Shown piece by piece: positions 31,974 to 40,158 of a DNA stretch of 64,000 bases (position 1 is the stretch's first letter; every line of letters starts with the position of its first letter). The notes below the pieces were generated by a model. It searched no databases and had not been told where the DNA came from. It saw nothing but the letters and a program-made list of their open reading frames with translations. The DNA is from Rhodococcus sp. B7740. Its GTDB lineage: Bacteria > Actinomycetota > Actinomycetes > Mycobacteriales > Mycobacteriaceae. A program made the position numbers and the translations under genes. The stretch spans positions 5,146,001 through 5,210,000 of the forward strand of contig NZ_CP010797.1 in the NCBI RefSeq assembly GCF_000954115.1. Direction: 5' to 3'.

Positions 31974-32615
31974 ATGCAATCGAGGCTGCCCGCTGATGTG
32001 CGACGCGCACAACTGGTGCAGTCTGCGATCGAGGTCGCCGAGCGCGTGGGAATCGAGTCCCTGACCGTACGTGCTCTGTCGGAGCATGCCGAGGTCACCA
32101 AGGGCATCGTGCAGTACCACTTCGAGACCAAGCAGGATCTGGTGATCGCGATGGGCGAGCACCTCATCGTCGACGTCACCGAGATTCTGCACGCCGCGTT
32201 GGACAGTGCCGTGGGTACGCGCGAACTCCCGGGCGTCCGCGGTCTGCGAGAGCTGGTGCACGGCGGTCTGAGCGCGGTGTGGTTGCTGATCGAGAAGTCG
32301 CCGGATCGGCAGTTGCTCGCCTACGAGATCAAGACCTATCTGTTGCGTCATCGCGCGCTCGGGTCCGCAACGGCCGCCGAGATCGCCACTGGGCAGTACC
32401 GAATCCGAGACTCCGAGGCCCGGTTGTTCTTCGAGAAGTGTTCCGCTCACACCGGGACGCGATGGCTCGAGCCGGTGGCGTCGATCGCGCGTTTCGGAAT
32501 GGCCACCCTCGACGGGCTGGTGCTGCGGTGGTTGGTCGACGGTGACGATCTCGAGGTGCTGGCGCAGATCGACGACCTGTCGGGGCTGATCGCGGGCAAG
32601 GCCGTGGACTGCTGA
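31974..32615 (+). CDS. TetR family transcriptional regulator
   Basis: Repressor-type protein of 213 aa. The helix-turn-helix is RRAQLVQSAIEVAERVGIESLTVRALSEHAEVTKGIVQYHFETKQDL, residues about 8-55 (given here only as a span; the key parts are LTVRALSEHAEVTKG and the recognition helix IVQYHF). The C-terminal domain is unassigned. It is divergent from the lactone oxidase, with an imperfect palindrome between the two, so it may control that gene and itself. The ATG at 31974 has little leader sequence of its own. GATCGGGTC lies immediately before it. Confidence 0.88.
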   Translation: MQSRLPADVRRAQLVQSAIEVAERVGIESLTVRALSEHAEVTKGIVQYHFETKQDLVIAMGEHLIVDVTEILHAALDSAVGTRELPGVRGLRELVHGGLSAVWLLIEKSPDRQLLAYEIKTYLLRHRALGSATAAEIATGQYRIRDSEARLFFEKCSAHTGTRWLEPVASIARFGMATLDGLVLRWLVDGDDLEVLAQIDDLSGLIAGKAVDC

Positions 32616-32705
32616 GACTCGGTGTGGTCGATGCTCGCTGGGACTTCTGGGCTGCGGAGTGTTTGACTGTGTAGGCCTGGCAACGACGACGAAGGAATAC
32701 GCCGC

Positions 32706-33920
32706 ATGAGCTCGATCGCCGGTGTCGCAACCACCGACACGACACCACTGTCCCGTATCGCCGCTGCCACCGAGGGGATCGAATCACCTTTGGCTGCAGT
32801 CGATTCGGCTGCCCTCGATGCCAACGCGGCGGCCCTGCGAGCGCGGGCGGATTCGGTGCCGATCAGGATCGCGAGCAAGTCGGTTCGGTGCCGGGCGGTG
32901 CTGGATCGGGTGCTCGCGGCCGACGGCGTGAACGGGGTCATGGCCTACTCCCTGCGTGAGGCGATCTGGTTGGCACGCCACGGCGTGGAGGACATCCTGA
33001 TGGGGTACCCGTCGGTCGATCGCACCGCCCTCGCCGAGGTCGTCAACGATCGTGTGCTGTCGGGACGCATCACGCTGATGGTCGACGACGTCGCACAGCT
33101 CGACATCGTGCGCGACGCCACCGACAGCGATCTTCTCAAGCCGCGGATCTGTATCGACGTCGATGCCTCGCTGCGGATCGGGCCGCTGCACATCGGTGTC
33201 CGACGTTCGCCGCTGCGCGAACCCGAGCAGGTCGCCGCCTTCGCGCGGGCGGCGCAGGCGCGTGGGTTCCGGGTGGTCGGTCTGATGTTCTACGAGGCGC
33301 AGATCGCCGGTGTGCCCGATGCCAATCGTGCGGTGGAATGGATGAAGTCGCTCTCTTCCCGTGAGATCTCCACGCGCAGAACGGCGGTCGTCGAGGCCGT
33401 GACTGCGGCAGTCGGTCGGATCGAGATCGTCAACAGTGGCGGTACCGGGTCGATCGACTTCTCGGCGGCCGATCCGGTCGTCACCGAGGTGACAGCCGGG
33501 TCGGGCTTGTTCGCGCCGACGCTCTTCGATCGGTATCGCGCGTTCTCGGCCGAGCCCTCGCTGTTCTTCGCACTGCCCGCGGTGCGCAAGCCGACTCCGC
33601 AGATCGCGACGCTGTTCGGTGGTGGCTACATCGCGTCGGGTCCGGCGTCGGCGTCGAGGTCGCCGCGGCCGGTCGCGTGGTCGAGAAGGGCCAGGGGAGT
33701 GGTGACGTCCGGTCTGAGGTTGCTGCGCAACGAGGGTGCCGGCGAGGTGCAGACTCCCGTGAGCGGAGCAGGGGAGATCCGGATCGGTGATCGCGTCTGG
33801 TTCCGCCATGCCAAGGCGGGTGAGCTGTGCGAGCGGTTCGACACCCTGCATCTGGTGCACGCCGACGGGTCCGTCGAGGTAGTCCCCACTTATCGTGGTG
33901 AGGGTATGGCGTTCGGCTGA
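32706..33920 (+). CDS. PLP-dependent alanine racemase/D-threonine aldolase-fold protein
   Basis: TIM-barrel PLP enzyme of 404 aa. The Schiff-base lysine is in IRIASKSVRC (Lys 58), followed by VNGVMAYSLREAIWLA and a glycine-rich phosphate loop IVNSGGTGSIDF. The C-terminal domain holds NEGAGEVQTPVSG and GDRVWFRHAKAGELCERF, features of the D-threonine aldolase/amino-acid deaminase-like family to which mycobacterial Rv1769 belongs, as remembered. The exact reaction is unknown. A basic Ser/Arg-rich stretch (residues about 322-340, SASRSPRPVAWSRRARG) sits between GGGYIASGP and GLRLLRNEGAGE and looks like an insertion. AAGGA precedes the start. The 3' end overlaps the convergent helicase gene by 31 bases. 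Confidence 0.85.
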   Translation: MSSIAGVATTDTTPLSRIAAATEGIESPLAAVDSAALDANAAALRARADSVPIRIASKSVRCRAVLDRVLAADGVNGVMAYSLREAIWLARHGVEDILMGYPSVDRTALAEVVNDRVLSGRITLMVDDVAQLDIVRDATDSDLLKPRICIDVDASLRIGPLHIGVRRSPLREPEQVAAFARAAQARGFRVVGLMFYEAQIAGVPDANRAVEWMKSLSSREISTRRTAVVEAVTAAVGRIEIVNSGGTGSIDFSAADPVVTEVTAGSGLFAPTLFDRYRAFSAEPSLFFALPAVRKPTPQIATLFGGGYIASGPASASRSPRPVAWSRRARGVVTSGLRLLRNEGAGEVQTPVSGAGEIRIGDRVWFRHAKAGELCERFDTLHLVHADGSVEVVPTYRGEGMAFG

Positions 33921-36900
33921 ATCCCGTTCTCGCACAGGCCCATGAACGTTCCGAGAGTGACCAGTCCGGCCGGGGTCGACGGCAGGTACCGGGTCAGTGC
34001 CCGCGATCGGATCAGTATCGCGGCCCATTGGCCCCGCGAGACCGCGACGTTGAGTCTGTTGCGCGACAACAGGAATCCCATGCCTCGCGGAACGTCCTCG
34101 ATCGCCGACGCGGCCATCGAGATCAGCACCACCGGTGCCTGGCGTCCCTGGAACTTGTCGACGGTGCCCACCGCGACCTCGTCGAGTCCGGCGGCTGCGA
34201 GTCGCTCGATGATGACGGCTACCTGCGCGTTGTAGGCCGCGACGACCAGGAAGTCGCCCTGGTGCAGGGGCCGCGCACCCTCGAAGGACTGCGGGTCGCG
34301 CCACTGCCGGCCGAGCAGAGTCTGCACACGGGTGACGATCTCGTCGGCTTCCTCCACCGAATCGGTGGAATTGCCGTGGTGGTCGAGGTACACGGTGTGC
34401 AGTCCAGGTGCGAGCGACTCCAGCGAACGGGCCTGTGTCACAGCACTGTTGGACTCCAGTTTGCCCTCGTAGGACAGCGCCGACACCGGGGCGCACAGAT
34501 CGGGATGCATCCGCCATGTCGTGGCCAGGAAGTAACCGCGGTCGACGGGCAGCGTCGGGTGACCGCTGGTGATCCAACCCAGAGCCGACTCGTCGACGGG
34601 TTCGGGGTGGGTGCCCTGGCTGACCTGTGGCAGCTGCGCCGGGTCGCCGAGCAGCAGCAGATTACGTGCAGACACCGAGACGGCGATGGTGTTGGCCAGC
34701 GAGAACTGCCCGGCCTCGTCGATGACCAGGAGATCGAGCGATTCGGGCGGGATGCGGCCGGGGTTGGAGAAGTCCCAGGCGGTACCGCCGATCACGCAGC
34801 CGTCCTCGGCGTCGGTGACGAAGCGGGAGTACTCCGCCGGGTCGACGACGGTGTGGGCTGTCGGTGCCTTCTTGCCCACCCGGCCCGGGTCGACGCCGGC
34901 CGCCACGATGGTGTCCAGCACATTGTTGACCACGTGATGCGACTGGCCCACCACGCCGATGCGCCAGCGATGGACGTCGACCAATTCGGCGATCACCCGG
35001 GCAGCGGTGTACGTCTTCCCGGTCCCGGGTGGCCCCTGCACGGCAACGTAGGAGTGATCGAGATCGAGCAGGGCCGCCGTGACCGCCGTCGCGTAATCCC
35101 CGGCGCGGACCTCGGGAAGACCTGTGCCGGAACGGGTTCGGGGTGGGGACAGGGTCAGCAGATCGGCGACGGCCGTGCGCGGAAGGTGCGGCAGTGCCGC
35201 GCCGACCTCGGCGGCGGCCGCAACGATCGCCTGCTCCAGGTACTTGGTCGCCGGAGGCGGTTCGGGTGCGGTGGCGATGGGGAAGTCGGGGTACTCGTCC
35301 ACTCCCTTGCGAAGGTTCTCCTGCACCACCACCATGTCGAGGGTGCCCTCGTACCCTGCCTGCACGATCTCGACCGTCGTGGTCGCGCGATGGGTCGGCT
35401 GCTGCTTCGGCAGCCCCTCCGGCGCCGGGTCGTCGTAGAGCAGCTTGACCTTCGAGCTCGACAGGACTCCGTTGCTCAGGTGCCCCAGTAGTTTGAGCTG
35501 CCGTCGCAGGACGCGTTGATTCGGTGCGGTTTTCATCCAGTCGTGCACCAGTTCGGCGCGCTCGACCTTCAGCACGTCGGCAGCGTCGGCCCACTCGTCC
35601 AACGGGTGCGTCAGGCGGTCGAAGTGCGCCCACCAGAACGGCTTTCGTTCGCGTCGGTGATACCCGATGGAACCGGCGAACAGTGCGACGGCCTGTTGCG
35701 TCGAGGTGCGCTCCCACGGCAGACCGGCGTACTCGGCGAGTTCGAGCTCGAGCGGGCTGGCGGTGTCCACGGCAGCGTCTTCGAGCTCGAGGTGTTGCGT
35801 CGTCCGCGGGTGCACCCCGGCATCCGACGCGCGCGCCAGCAACCAATCCCGCAGTCGCTGAGTCGATTCGCAGTCGGTGCGGTTGTACTCGGCGATCTCG
35901 GAGAGCAGTGCCGCGGCCTCGGCGTCCTTGCCCTGATCTCGCAGATCGCACCAGTTCGCGTATTCGACGATCGACGCGGCCGCGTCGGTGACGTCTCCGT
36001 CGCGGGTGGCGGGCATGTACAGGGGTTCGAGCTTCTTGATGCTGTAGGACCTGGCTCCGATGCGTACCGCAGATCGCACGATCGGATAGAGGTCGACCAG
36101 AACGTCGTCCCGCAGTAGGTCGTCGACCGCGTCCTCACCGACGCCGTAGCGTCCGGCGAGGCGCAGCAGCGCGGTCTTCTCGTACGGCGCGTAGTGGTAG
36201 ACGTGCATGTTCGGGTGAGCCGCGCGTCGGGTGGTCACGTAGTCGAGGAAGTCGATCAGGGCGCGTCGTTCCTGCGCGCGATCGTGCGCCCAGAACGGCA
36301 GGAACTCACCGTCGGCGGTGTGGACACCGAACAGGTACTCGAGTCCCCACTCGGAACTGCCTGCCTCTGCCCACAGGGGATCGCCCTCGAAGTCGAAGAA
36401 GATGTCGCCCGGATCGGGCTCGGGAATCACACCGAGGGCGTCGGCGTCGAAGATCTCGAACTCGGCGTCGCCACTGTTTTCCTGGCGCACCTGGAGCTCG
36501 GCTTGAGCTCGCAGGTTGGTCAGTGTGCGCGACGACATGCCCTCTACGGTCCCGGTCGACGCAGCCAGCTCGTCCACCGTGGCGATTCCCGCGTCGAGCA
36601 GTCTCTCCCGGGTACTCGCGCGCATCCCGGCGACGAGAACCAGGTCGCGGTGCTGTTCCACCTCGATCGTGCAGGCCTCGCACTGCCCGCAGCCGGAGTA
36701 GCGCGGGTCGAACCAGTCGACGACGGTGCCCTCGGCGTGGTGTTCGTCGAGGATGTGTTGCAGGTGTTCCCTGGACTGCCGGTAGACCGGAAGGATCTCG
36801 GCGAGCGAGTGGACGGAGTCGCTGCCGTCGCCGAGCATCAGGTGCACCTCGTCGCTCGGAGTGATCCCGCCGGACCGCAGCGCGTCCGCGTACGCCGCCA

Positions 36901-37339
36901 ACTGCAGCAGTGCCGGAACCTTGGCGTGCCGAGAGAGCTTCGTGTCGTACACCGCGTACCGATCGCCCTCGGCCACCAGAAAGTCGCAGAAACCGAGGAA
37001 TCGTCCGTCGAAGAAGGTCGCCTGGTACACCACCGGTGTGCGCGCAGTCAGAGCGGTGAAGGTTGCCCACGCGGCGTCGGCAAGTTCCTGATCGGTACGC
37101 CCCGGTCGATCCATCGTCAGGACGCCGCCGGGGAACCGCCGCTGGAATGTCTCGAGTTGGCGGCGTTCGTGCTCGAATCCGAGTGCGGAGGTGCGGTCGA
37201 GCATCGGATCGGGGGTGGTCGTTGTCCGCGGGATCAGTCCGCTCAGCCCGTCGAGTCGGCGCAGCAGTCCGAATTCGCACGACGCTGCCGCGGCGAGGTC
37301 GCTGGCGCTGTAGATGACGCGATCGCCGATGAGGAACAC
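33890..37339 (-). CDS. TM0106-type RecB-like nuclease, DEDD exonuclease and SF1 helicase fusion
   Basis: A 1149-aa protein with three enzymatic modules. Residues 1-230 form a RecB/Cas4-like nuclease: GFEHER (55-60), Asp 119 and the D-x-K pair Asp 132/Lys 134 in YDTKLS, plus Cys 21 and Cys 217/220/223 that could hold an Fe-S cluster. Residues about 310-500 form an RNase H-like exonuclease with DFEGD (Asp 316, Glu 318), YHYAPYEKT and YNRTDCES (Asp 489). Residues about 750-1149 form an Upf1/Dna2-like superfamily 1 helicase: GPPGTGKT (769-776), VIDEAGQ, GDPAQLPQ, TVDKFQGRQAPVV and RLNVAVSRGQ. Start is GTG 37339. A role in DNA or RNA repair or defence is inference. It stands alone, its 3' end overlapping the convergent PLP gene. 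Confidence 0.9.
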   Translation of the reverse strand: MFLIGDRVIYSASDLAAAASCEFGLLRRLDGLSGLIPRTTTTPDPMLDRTSALGFEHERRQLETFQRRFPGGVLTMDRPGRTDQELADAAWATFTALTARTPVVYQATFFDGRFLGFCDFLVAEGDRYAVYDTKLSRHAKVPALLQLAAYADALRSGGITPSDEVHLMLGDGSDSVHSLAEILPVYRQSREHLQHILDEHHAEGTVVDWFDPRYSGCGQCEACTIEVEQHRDLVLVAGMRASTRERLLDAGIATVDELAASTGTVEGMSSRTLTNLRAQAELQVRQENSGDAEFEIFDADALGVIPEPDPGDIFFDFEGDPLWAEAGSSEWGLEYLFGVHTADGEFLPFWAHDRAQERRALIDFLDYVTTRRAAHPNMHVYHYAPYEKTALLRLAGRYGVGEDAVDDLLRDDVLVDLYPIVRSAVRIGARSYSIKKLEPLYMPATRDGDVTDAAASIVEYANWCDLRDQGKDAEAAALLSEIAEYNRTDCESTQRLRDWLLARASDAGVHPRTTQHLELEDAAVDTASPLELELAEYAGLPWERTSTQQAVALFAGSIGYHRRERKPFWWAHFDRLTHPLDEWADAADVLKVERAELVHDWMKTAPNQRVLRRQLKLLGHLSNGVLSSSKVKLLYDDPAPEGLPKQQPTHRATTTVEIVQAGYEGTLDMVVVQENLRKGVDEYPDFPIATAPEPPPATKYLEQAIVAAAAEVGAALPHLPRTAVADLLTLSPPRTRSGTGLPEVRAGDYATAVTAALLDLDHSYVAVQGPPGTGKTYTAARVIAELVDVHRWRIGVVGQSHHVVNNVLDTIVAAGVDPGRVGKKAPTAHTVVDPAEYSRFVTDAEDGCVIGGTAWDFSNPGRIPPESLDLLVIDEAGQFSLANTIAVSVSARNLLLLGDPAQLPQVSQGTHPEPVDESALGWITSGHPTLPVDRGYFLATTWRMHPDLCAPVSALSYEGKLESNSAVTQARSLESLAPGLHTVYLDHHGNSTDSVEEADEIVTRVQTLLGRQWRDPQSFEGARPLHQGDFLVVAAYNAQVAVIIERLAAAGLDEVAVGTVDKFQGRQAPVVLISMAASAIEDVPRGMGFLLSRNRLNVAVSRGQWAAILIRSRALTRYLPSTPAGLVTLGTFMGLCENGIQPNAIPSPR

Positions 37340-37418
37340 GCGCCCACCCTAGTCACCGCCGGGAGCGGCACCGGTCACGTTGCGCGCGGATGCCGTCGCG
37401 AGGAGGCAAAATGATCGA

Positions 37419-38036
37419 ATGCCTTTTTTCGACGGAGCCACCGGTGCTGTCCATTACCGAAACTGGACTGTTCCCGATGCTCGTTTCGGTCTCGTCTTTC
37501 TGCACGGTCTCGGCCAGAACAGCGGCCACTATCACCGCTTCGCTCGGGTCCTCAACGGACGCGGGGTCGACGTGTGGGCGGTCGATCACGTGGGCCACGG
37601 CCTCACCGAAGGTGAGTTGACCGACGCCGCTCAGATTCCCGGCCTCGCGCAGAATGCGCTGCAGTTGCTCGACATCGCCGAAGCCGAGCACCCCGAGTTG
37701 TCGTTCGCCCTGATGGGTCATTCCCTCGGCGCGGCCACGGCCATCGCGGCCCTCGGAGCGCATCCCGAGGCGGTTCGGTGCGCGGTGCTGTGCGGCACCC
37801 CCAAGTCCGTGACCGGCTCGGCCAACGATCTCGCCGACAACGTGATTCCGATCCTCGCGGTACACGGAGTCGACGATCGCCTGGCTCCGATCGATGCGGT
37901 GCGCGAGTGGATCGGCAGTGTTCCCGACTCGTCACTGCGTGAATTCGAGGACGGGGGCCACGACCTGCTGCACGAGAAGATCCATCTGCAGGTGACCTCG
38001 GTGGTGGCGGAGTTCCTCGACGATCACATGTCCTGA
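37419..38036 (+). CDS. Alpha/beta hydrolase (monoacylglycerol lipase/lysophospholipase-like)
   Basis: Serine hydrolase of 205 aa. It has the oxyanion region GLVFLHGLGQNSGHY, VWAVDHVGHG, the nucleophile elbow MGHSLGAATA, a short lid, then the catalytic Asp in AVHGVDDRLAP and the His in FEDGGHDLLHE, all in the expected order for the MGL-type family. It is shorter than the usual 270 aa because the lid is reduced. ATG 37419 is in frame. A strong AGGAGG lies 12 bases upstream and actually sits at ideal spacing for an out-of-frame ATG at 37411, an odd arrangement. A very strong hairpin follows the stop. Confidence 0.87.
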   Translation: MPFFDGATGAVHYRNWTVPDARFGLVFLHGLGQNSGHYHRFARVLNGRGVDVWAVDHVGHGLTEGELTDAAQIPGLAQNALQLLDIAEAEHPELSFALMGHSLGAATAIAALGAHPEAVRCAVLCGTPKSVTGSANDLADNVIPILAVHGVDDRLAPIDAVREWIGSVPDSSLREFEDGGHDLLHEKIHLQVTSVVAEFLDDHMS

Positions 38037-38038
38037 CC

Positions 38039-38083
38039 CGACGACGAGGGCCCGGTGCGCATCGCACCGGGCCCTCGTCGTCG
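38039..38083. terminator. 21-bp perfect hairpin between hydrolase and acyl-CoA synthetase genes
   Basis: Perfect 21-bp stem with a three-base loop (CAT). Arms run 38039-38059 and 38063-38083 and start CGACGACGAGGG. It lies between convergent genes ending at 38036 and 38094 and is likely a terminator for both. Confidence 0.8.
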
Positions 38084-38093
38084 GATGGTCGAT

Positions 38094-39881
38094 CTACGAG
38101 TAGATCGCCTCGATGTCGCTGCCGCGCTCGGCGTGGATGATGTTGCGCTTGAGCTTCATCGTGGGGGTGAGCTCACCGGTTTCGACGGTGAAATCGTTCT
38201 CGAGGATCGTGTACTTCTTGATCTGCTCGGGGTTGGAGACCTTCTTGTTGGCCTCGGCGACGGCCTTGTCGATCTCGGCGACGAGGTCGGCGTTCTTCGA
38301 CAGCTCCGAGAACGGGATGTCGGCCGAGAGGCCGTGTCGCTCGAGCCAGCCCGGCAATGCCTCGGGGTCGAGGGTGATGAGCGCACCGATGAACGGCTTC
38401 GCGTCGCCGACGACGAGGCACTGGCTGATGATCGCGTTCGCGCGGAGGGCGTCCTCGAGCACTGCGGGAGCGACGTTCTTGCCGCCCGCGGTCACGATGA
38501 TCTCCTTCTTGCGGCCGGTGATCGAGACGTAGCCTTCCTGGTCGATGGTGCCGAGGTCGCCGGTGTGGAACCAACCGTCGACGATGGCCTCTGCCGTCGC
38601 CTTCTCGTTGTGCCAGTAGCCGCTGAACACGACCGGTCCCTTGAGCAGCAGTTCGCCGTCCTCGGCGACCTTCACCGAGTGGCCGTCGATGGGCTTGCCG
38701 ACGGTGCCGACGCGCTGGTCCTTGGTGGTGTTGACGGTGATCGCCGCGCTGGTCTCGGTCAGTCCGTAGCCCTCGTAGACCGGAACGCCTGCACCGCGGA
38801 AGAAGTGGCCGAGGCGGGCACCGAGAGGTCCGCCGCCGGACACCGCGCGAGTGCAGTTGCCGCCGAGTGCGGCGCGCAGCTTGGAGTACACGAGCTTGTC
38901 GAACACCGTGTGCTTGAGGTTCAGGACGAGCCCGGCTCCGCCCTTCTCCTGGGCCTCGCTCCACTCGATGGCCGTCGCGGCGGCCTTGTCGAAGATCGAA
39001 CCCTTGCCGCCGTCGTGCGCCTTCTGCTTGGCGGAGTTGTAGACCTTCTCGAACACGCGCGGCACCGACAGGATGAAATCCGGCTTGAAGACGGCGAACT
39101 GATCCACCAGCGTCGTCACGTCCGAGGTGTGCCCGACGGTGACCTTGGACTCGAACGAGCCGAACGACACGGCGCGGGCGAACACGTGCGCCATCGGGAG
39201 GAACATCAGTGTGCGATTGCCCTCCTTCATCGAGTCGTGCAGCGCGATCTGGGTGGCCTGAACCTCGGCGTAGAAGTTGGCGTGTGTGAGCTGGACGCCC
39301 TTGGGGCGACCGGTGGTGCCCGAGGTGTAGATCAGGGTGGCGGGCGAAGCCGCGCTGACCTGATGGCGTCGCGCGTGCAGATCCTCGTCGCTGACCCCGG
39401 CACCACGGGTGGTCAGTTCTTCGATGGCTCCGGCGTCGATCTGCAGAACCTCACGCAGATCCTTGGCACCCTCGGTGACCTCTTTGAGGTTCGAGGCGTG
39501 CGCTGCGGTCTCGACGACGAGCAGCTTGGTGGCGGAGTCCTCGAGGATCCATTGCGCCTGATCGGCGGAGGATGTCTCGTAGATCGCGACGGTGCAGCCG
39601 CCTGCCGACCAGATGGCGTAGTCGAGGACGACCCACTCGTAACGCGTCGCGCTGAGGATGGCGACTCGGTCGCCGAGTTCGATTCCGGACGCGATCAGTC
39701 CCTTGGCCGCTGCGGCGACCTCTTTCGCGAACCGAGCTGCGGTGACGTCGGTCCAGTTGCCGTTCTCCAGTCGCTGGAAGGGTACGAAGTTCGGCGATTC
39801 CTTCTCGTACCTGTAGACGGTGTCGGCCATGGATGCGTCGTCAGGAATGGTGAACGACGCCGGCACAGAATATTCGCGCAC
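38094..39881 (-). CDS. Long-chain-fatty-acid-CoA ligase (FadD15-like)
   Basis: AMP-forming acyl-CoA synthetase of 595 aa that activates fatty acids with ATP and CoA. It carries the adenylate-forming signature LIYTSGTTGRPKGV (residues 183-196), YEGYGLTETSAAITVN, the GWFHTGDLGTIDQEGYVSITGRKKEIIVTAGGKNV core, and a C-terminal domain with the Lys near KLKRNIIH. Overall it resembles the remembered mycobacterial FadD15. GTG 39881 is the start, with AAGGGG upstream. It appears monocistronic, divergent from the DEAD-box helicase gene across about 280 bases. Confidence 0.93.
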   Translation of the reverse strand: MREYSVPASFTIPDDASMADTVYRYEKESPNFVPFQRLENGNWTDVTAARFAKEVAAAAKGLIASGIELGDRVAILSATRYEWVVLDYAIWSAGGCTVAIYETSSADQAQWILEDSATKLLVVETAAHASNLKEVTEGAKDLREVLQIDAGAIEELTTRGAGVSDEDLHARRHQVSAASPATLIYTSGTTGRPKGVQLTHANFYAEVQATQIALHDSMKEGNRTLMFLPMAHVFARAVSFGSFESKVTVGHTSDVTTLVDQFAVFKPDFILSVPRVFEKVYNSAKQKAHDGGKGSIFDKAAATAIEWSEAQEKGGAGLVLNLKHTVFDKLVYSKLRAALGGNCTRAVSGGGPLGARLGHFFRGAGVPVYEGYGLTETSAAITVNTTKDQRVGTVGKPIDGHSVKVAEDGELLLKGPVVFSGYWHNEKATAEAIVDGWFHTGDLGTIDQEGYVSITGRKKEIIVTAGGKNVAPAVLEDALRANAIISQCLVVGDAKPFIGALITLDPEALPGWLERHGLSADIPFSELSKNADLVAEIDKAVAEANKKVSNPEQIKKYTILENDFTVETGELTPTMKLKRNIIHAERGSDIEAIYS

Positions 39882-40158
39882 TGCTGGACCCCTTACGGAA
39901 AAATAGCGTGGTAGTTGTGCATTTCATCACATTCGAGGCCGTGGCGCACCATCCGGGGTGTCCGGTTTGTCGACTTTGCCGCGAGTCCGAGGGAGTTGAG
40001 TGTGACTCGGGGTACAACTTAACTGCCTGCAGTCGGGTTCGGGCGTCGGGTTGCCGGTGTGAGGCCGCTCGCACCGCATGCCGTCGTGACCGGTTTCGTC
40101 ACCTGATCAGCGTAGAAGGGGTCGCGGTGCCCGAGCAGGTACTAAACTCGTGCAACAT
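39882..40158. other. Divergent leader region of fadD15-like and DEAD-box genes
   Basis: About 277 bases without a convincing gene. It must contain promoters for both divergent genes. The helicase side includes an imperfect hairpin CGGTGTGAG/CTCGCACCG near 40055-40075 and a GTGAC/GTCAC stem near 40087-40103, fitting a structured leader of the kind by which DEAD-box helicase mRNAs are often autoregulated. No riboswitch class was recognised. Open frames here have atypical composition. Confidence 0.5.

Noticed and set aside
37390-37620. Small plus-strand frame starting near a perfect ribosome-binding site at 37401
   Set aside because: Its translation is Ser/Thr-rich and overlaps the hydrolase whose catalytic motifs are in another frame. 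Kept only as an observation about start-site spacing.
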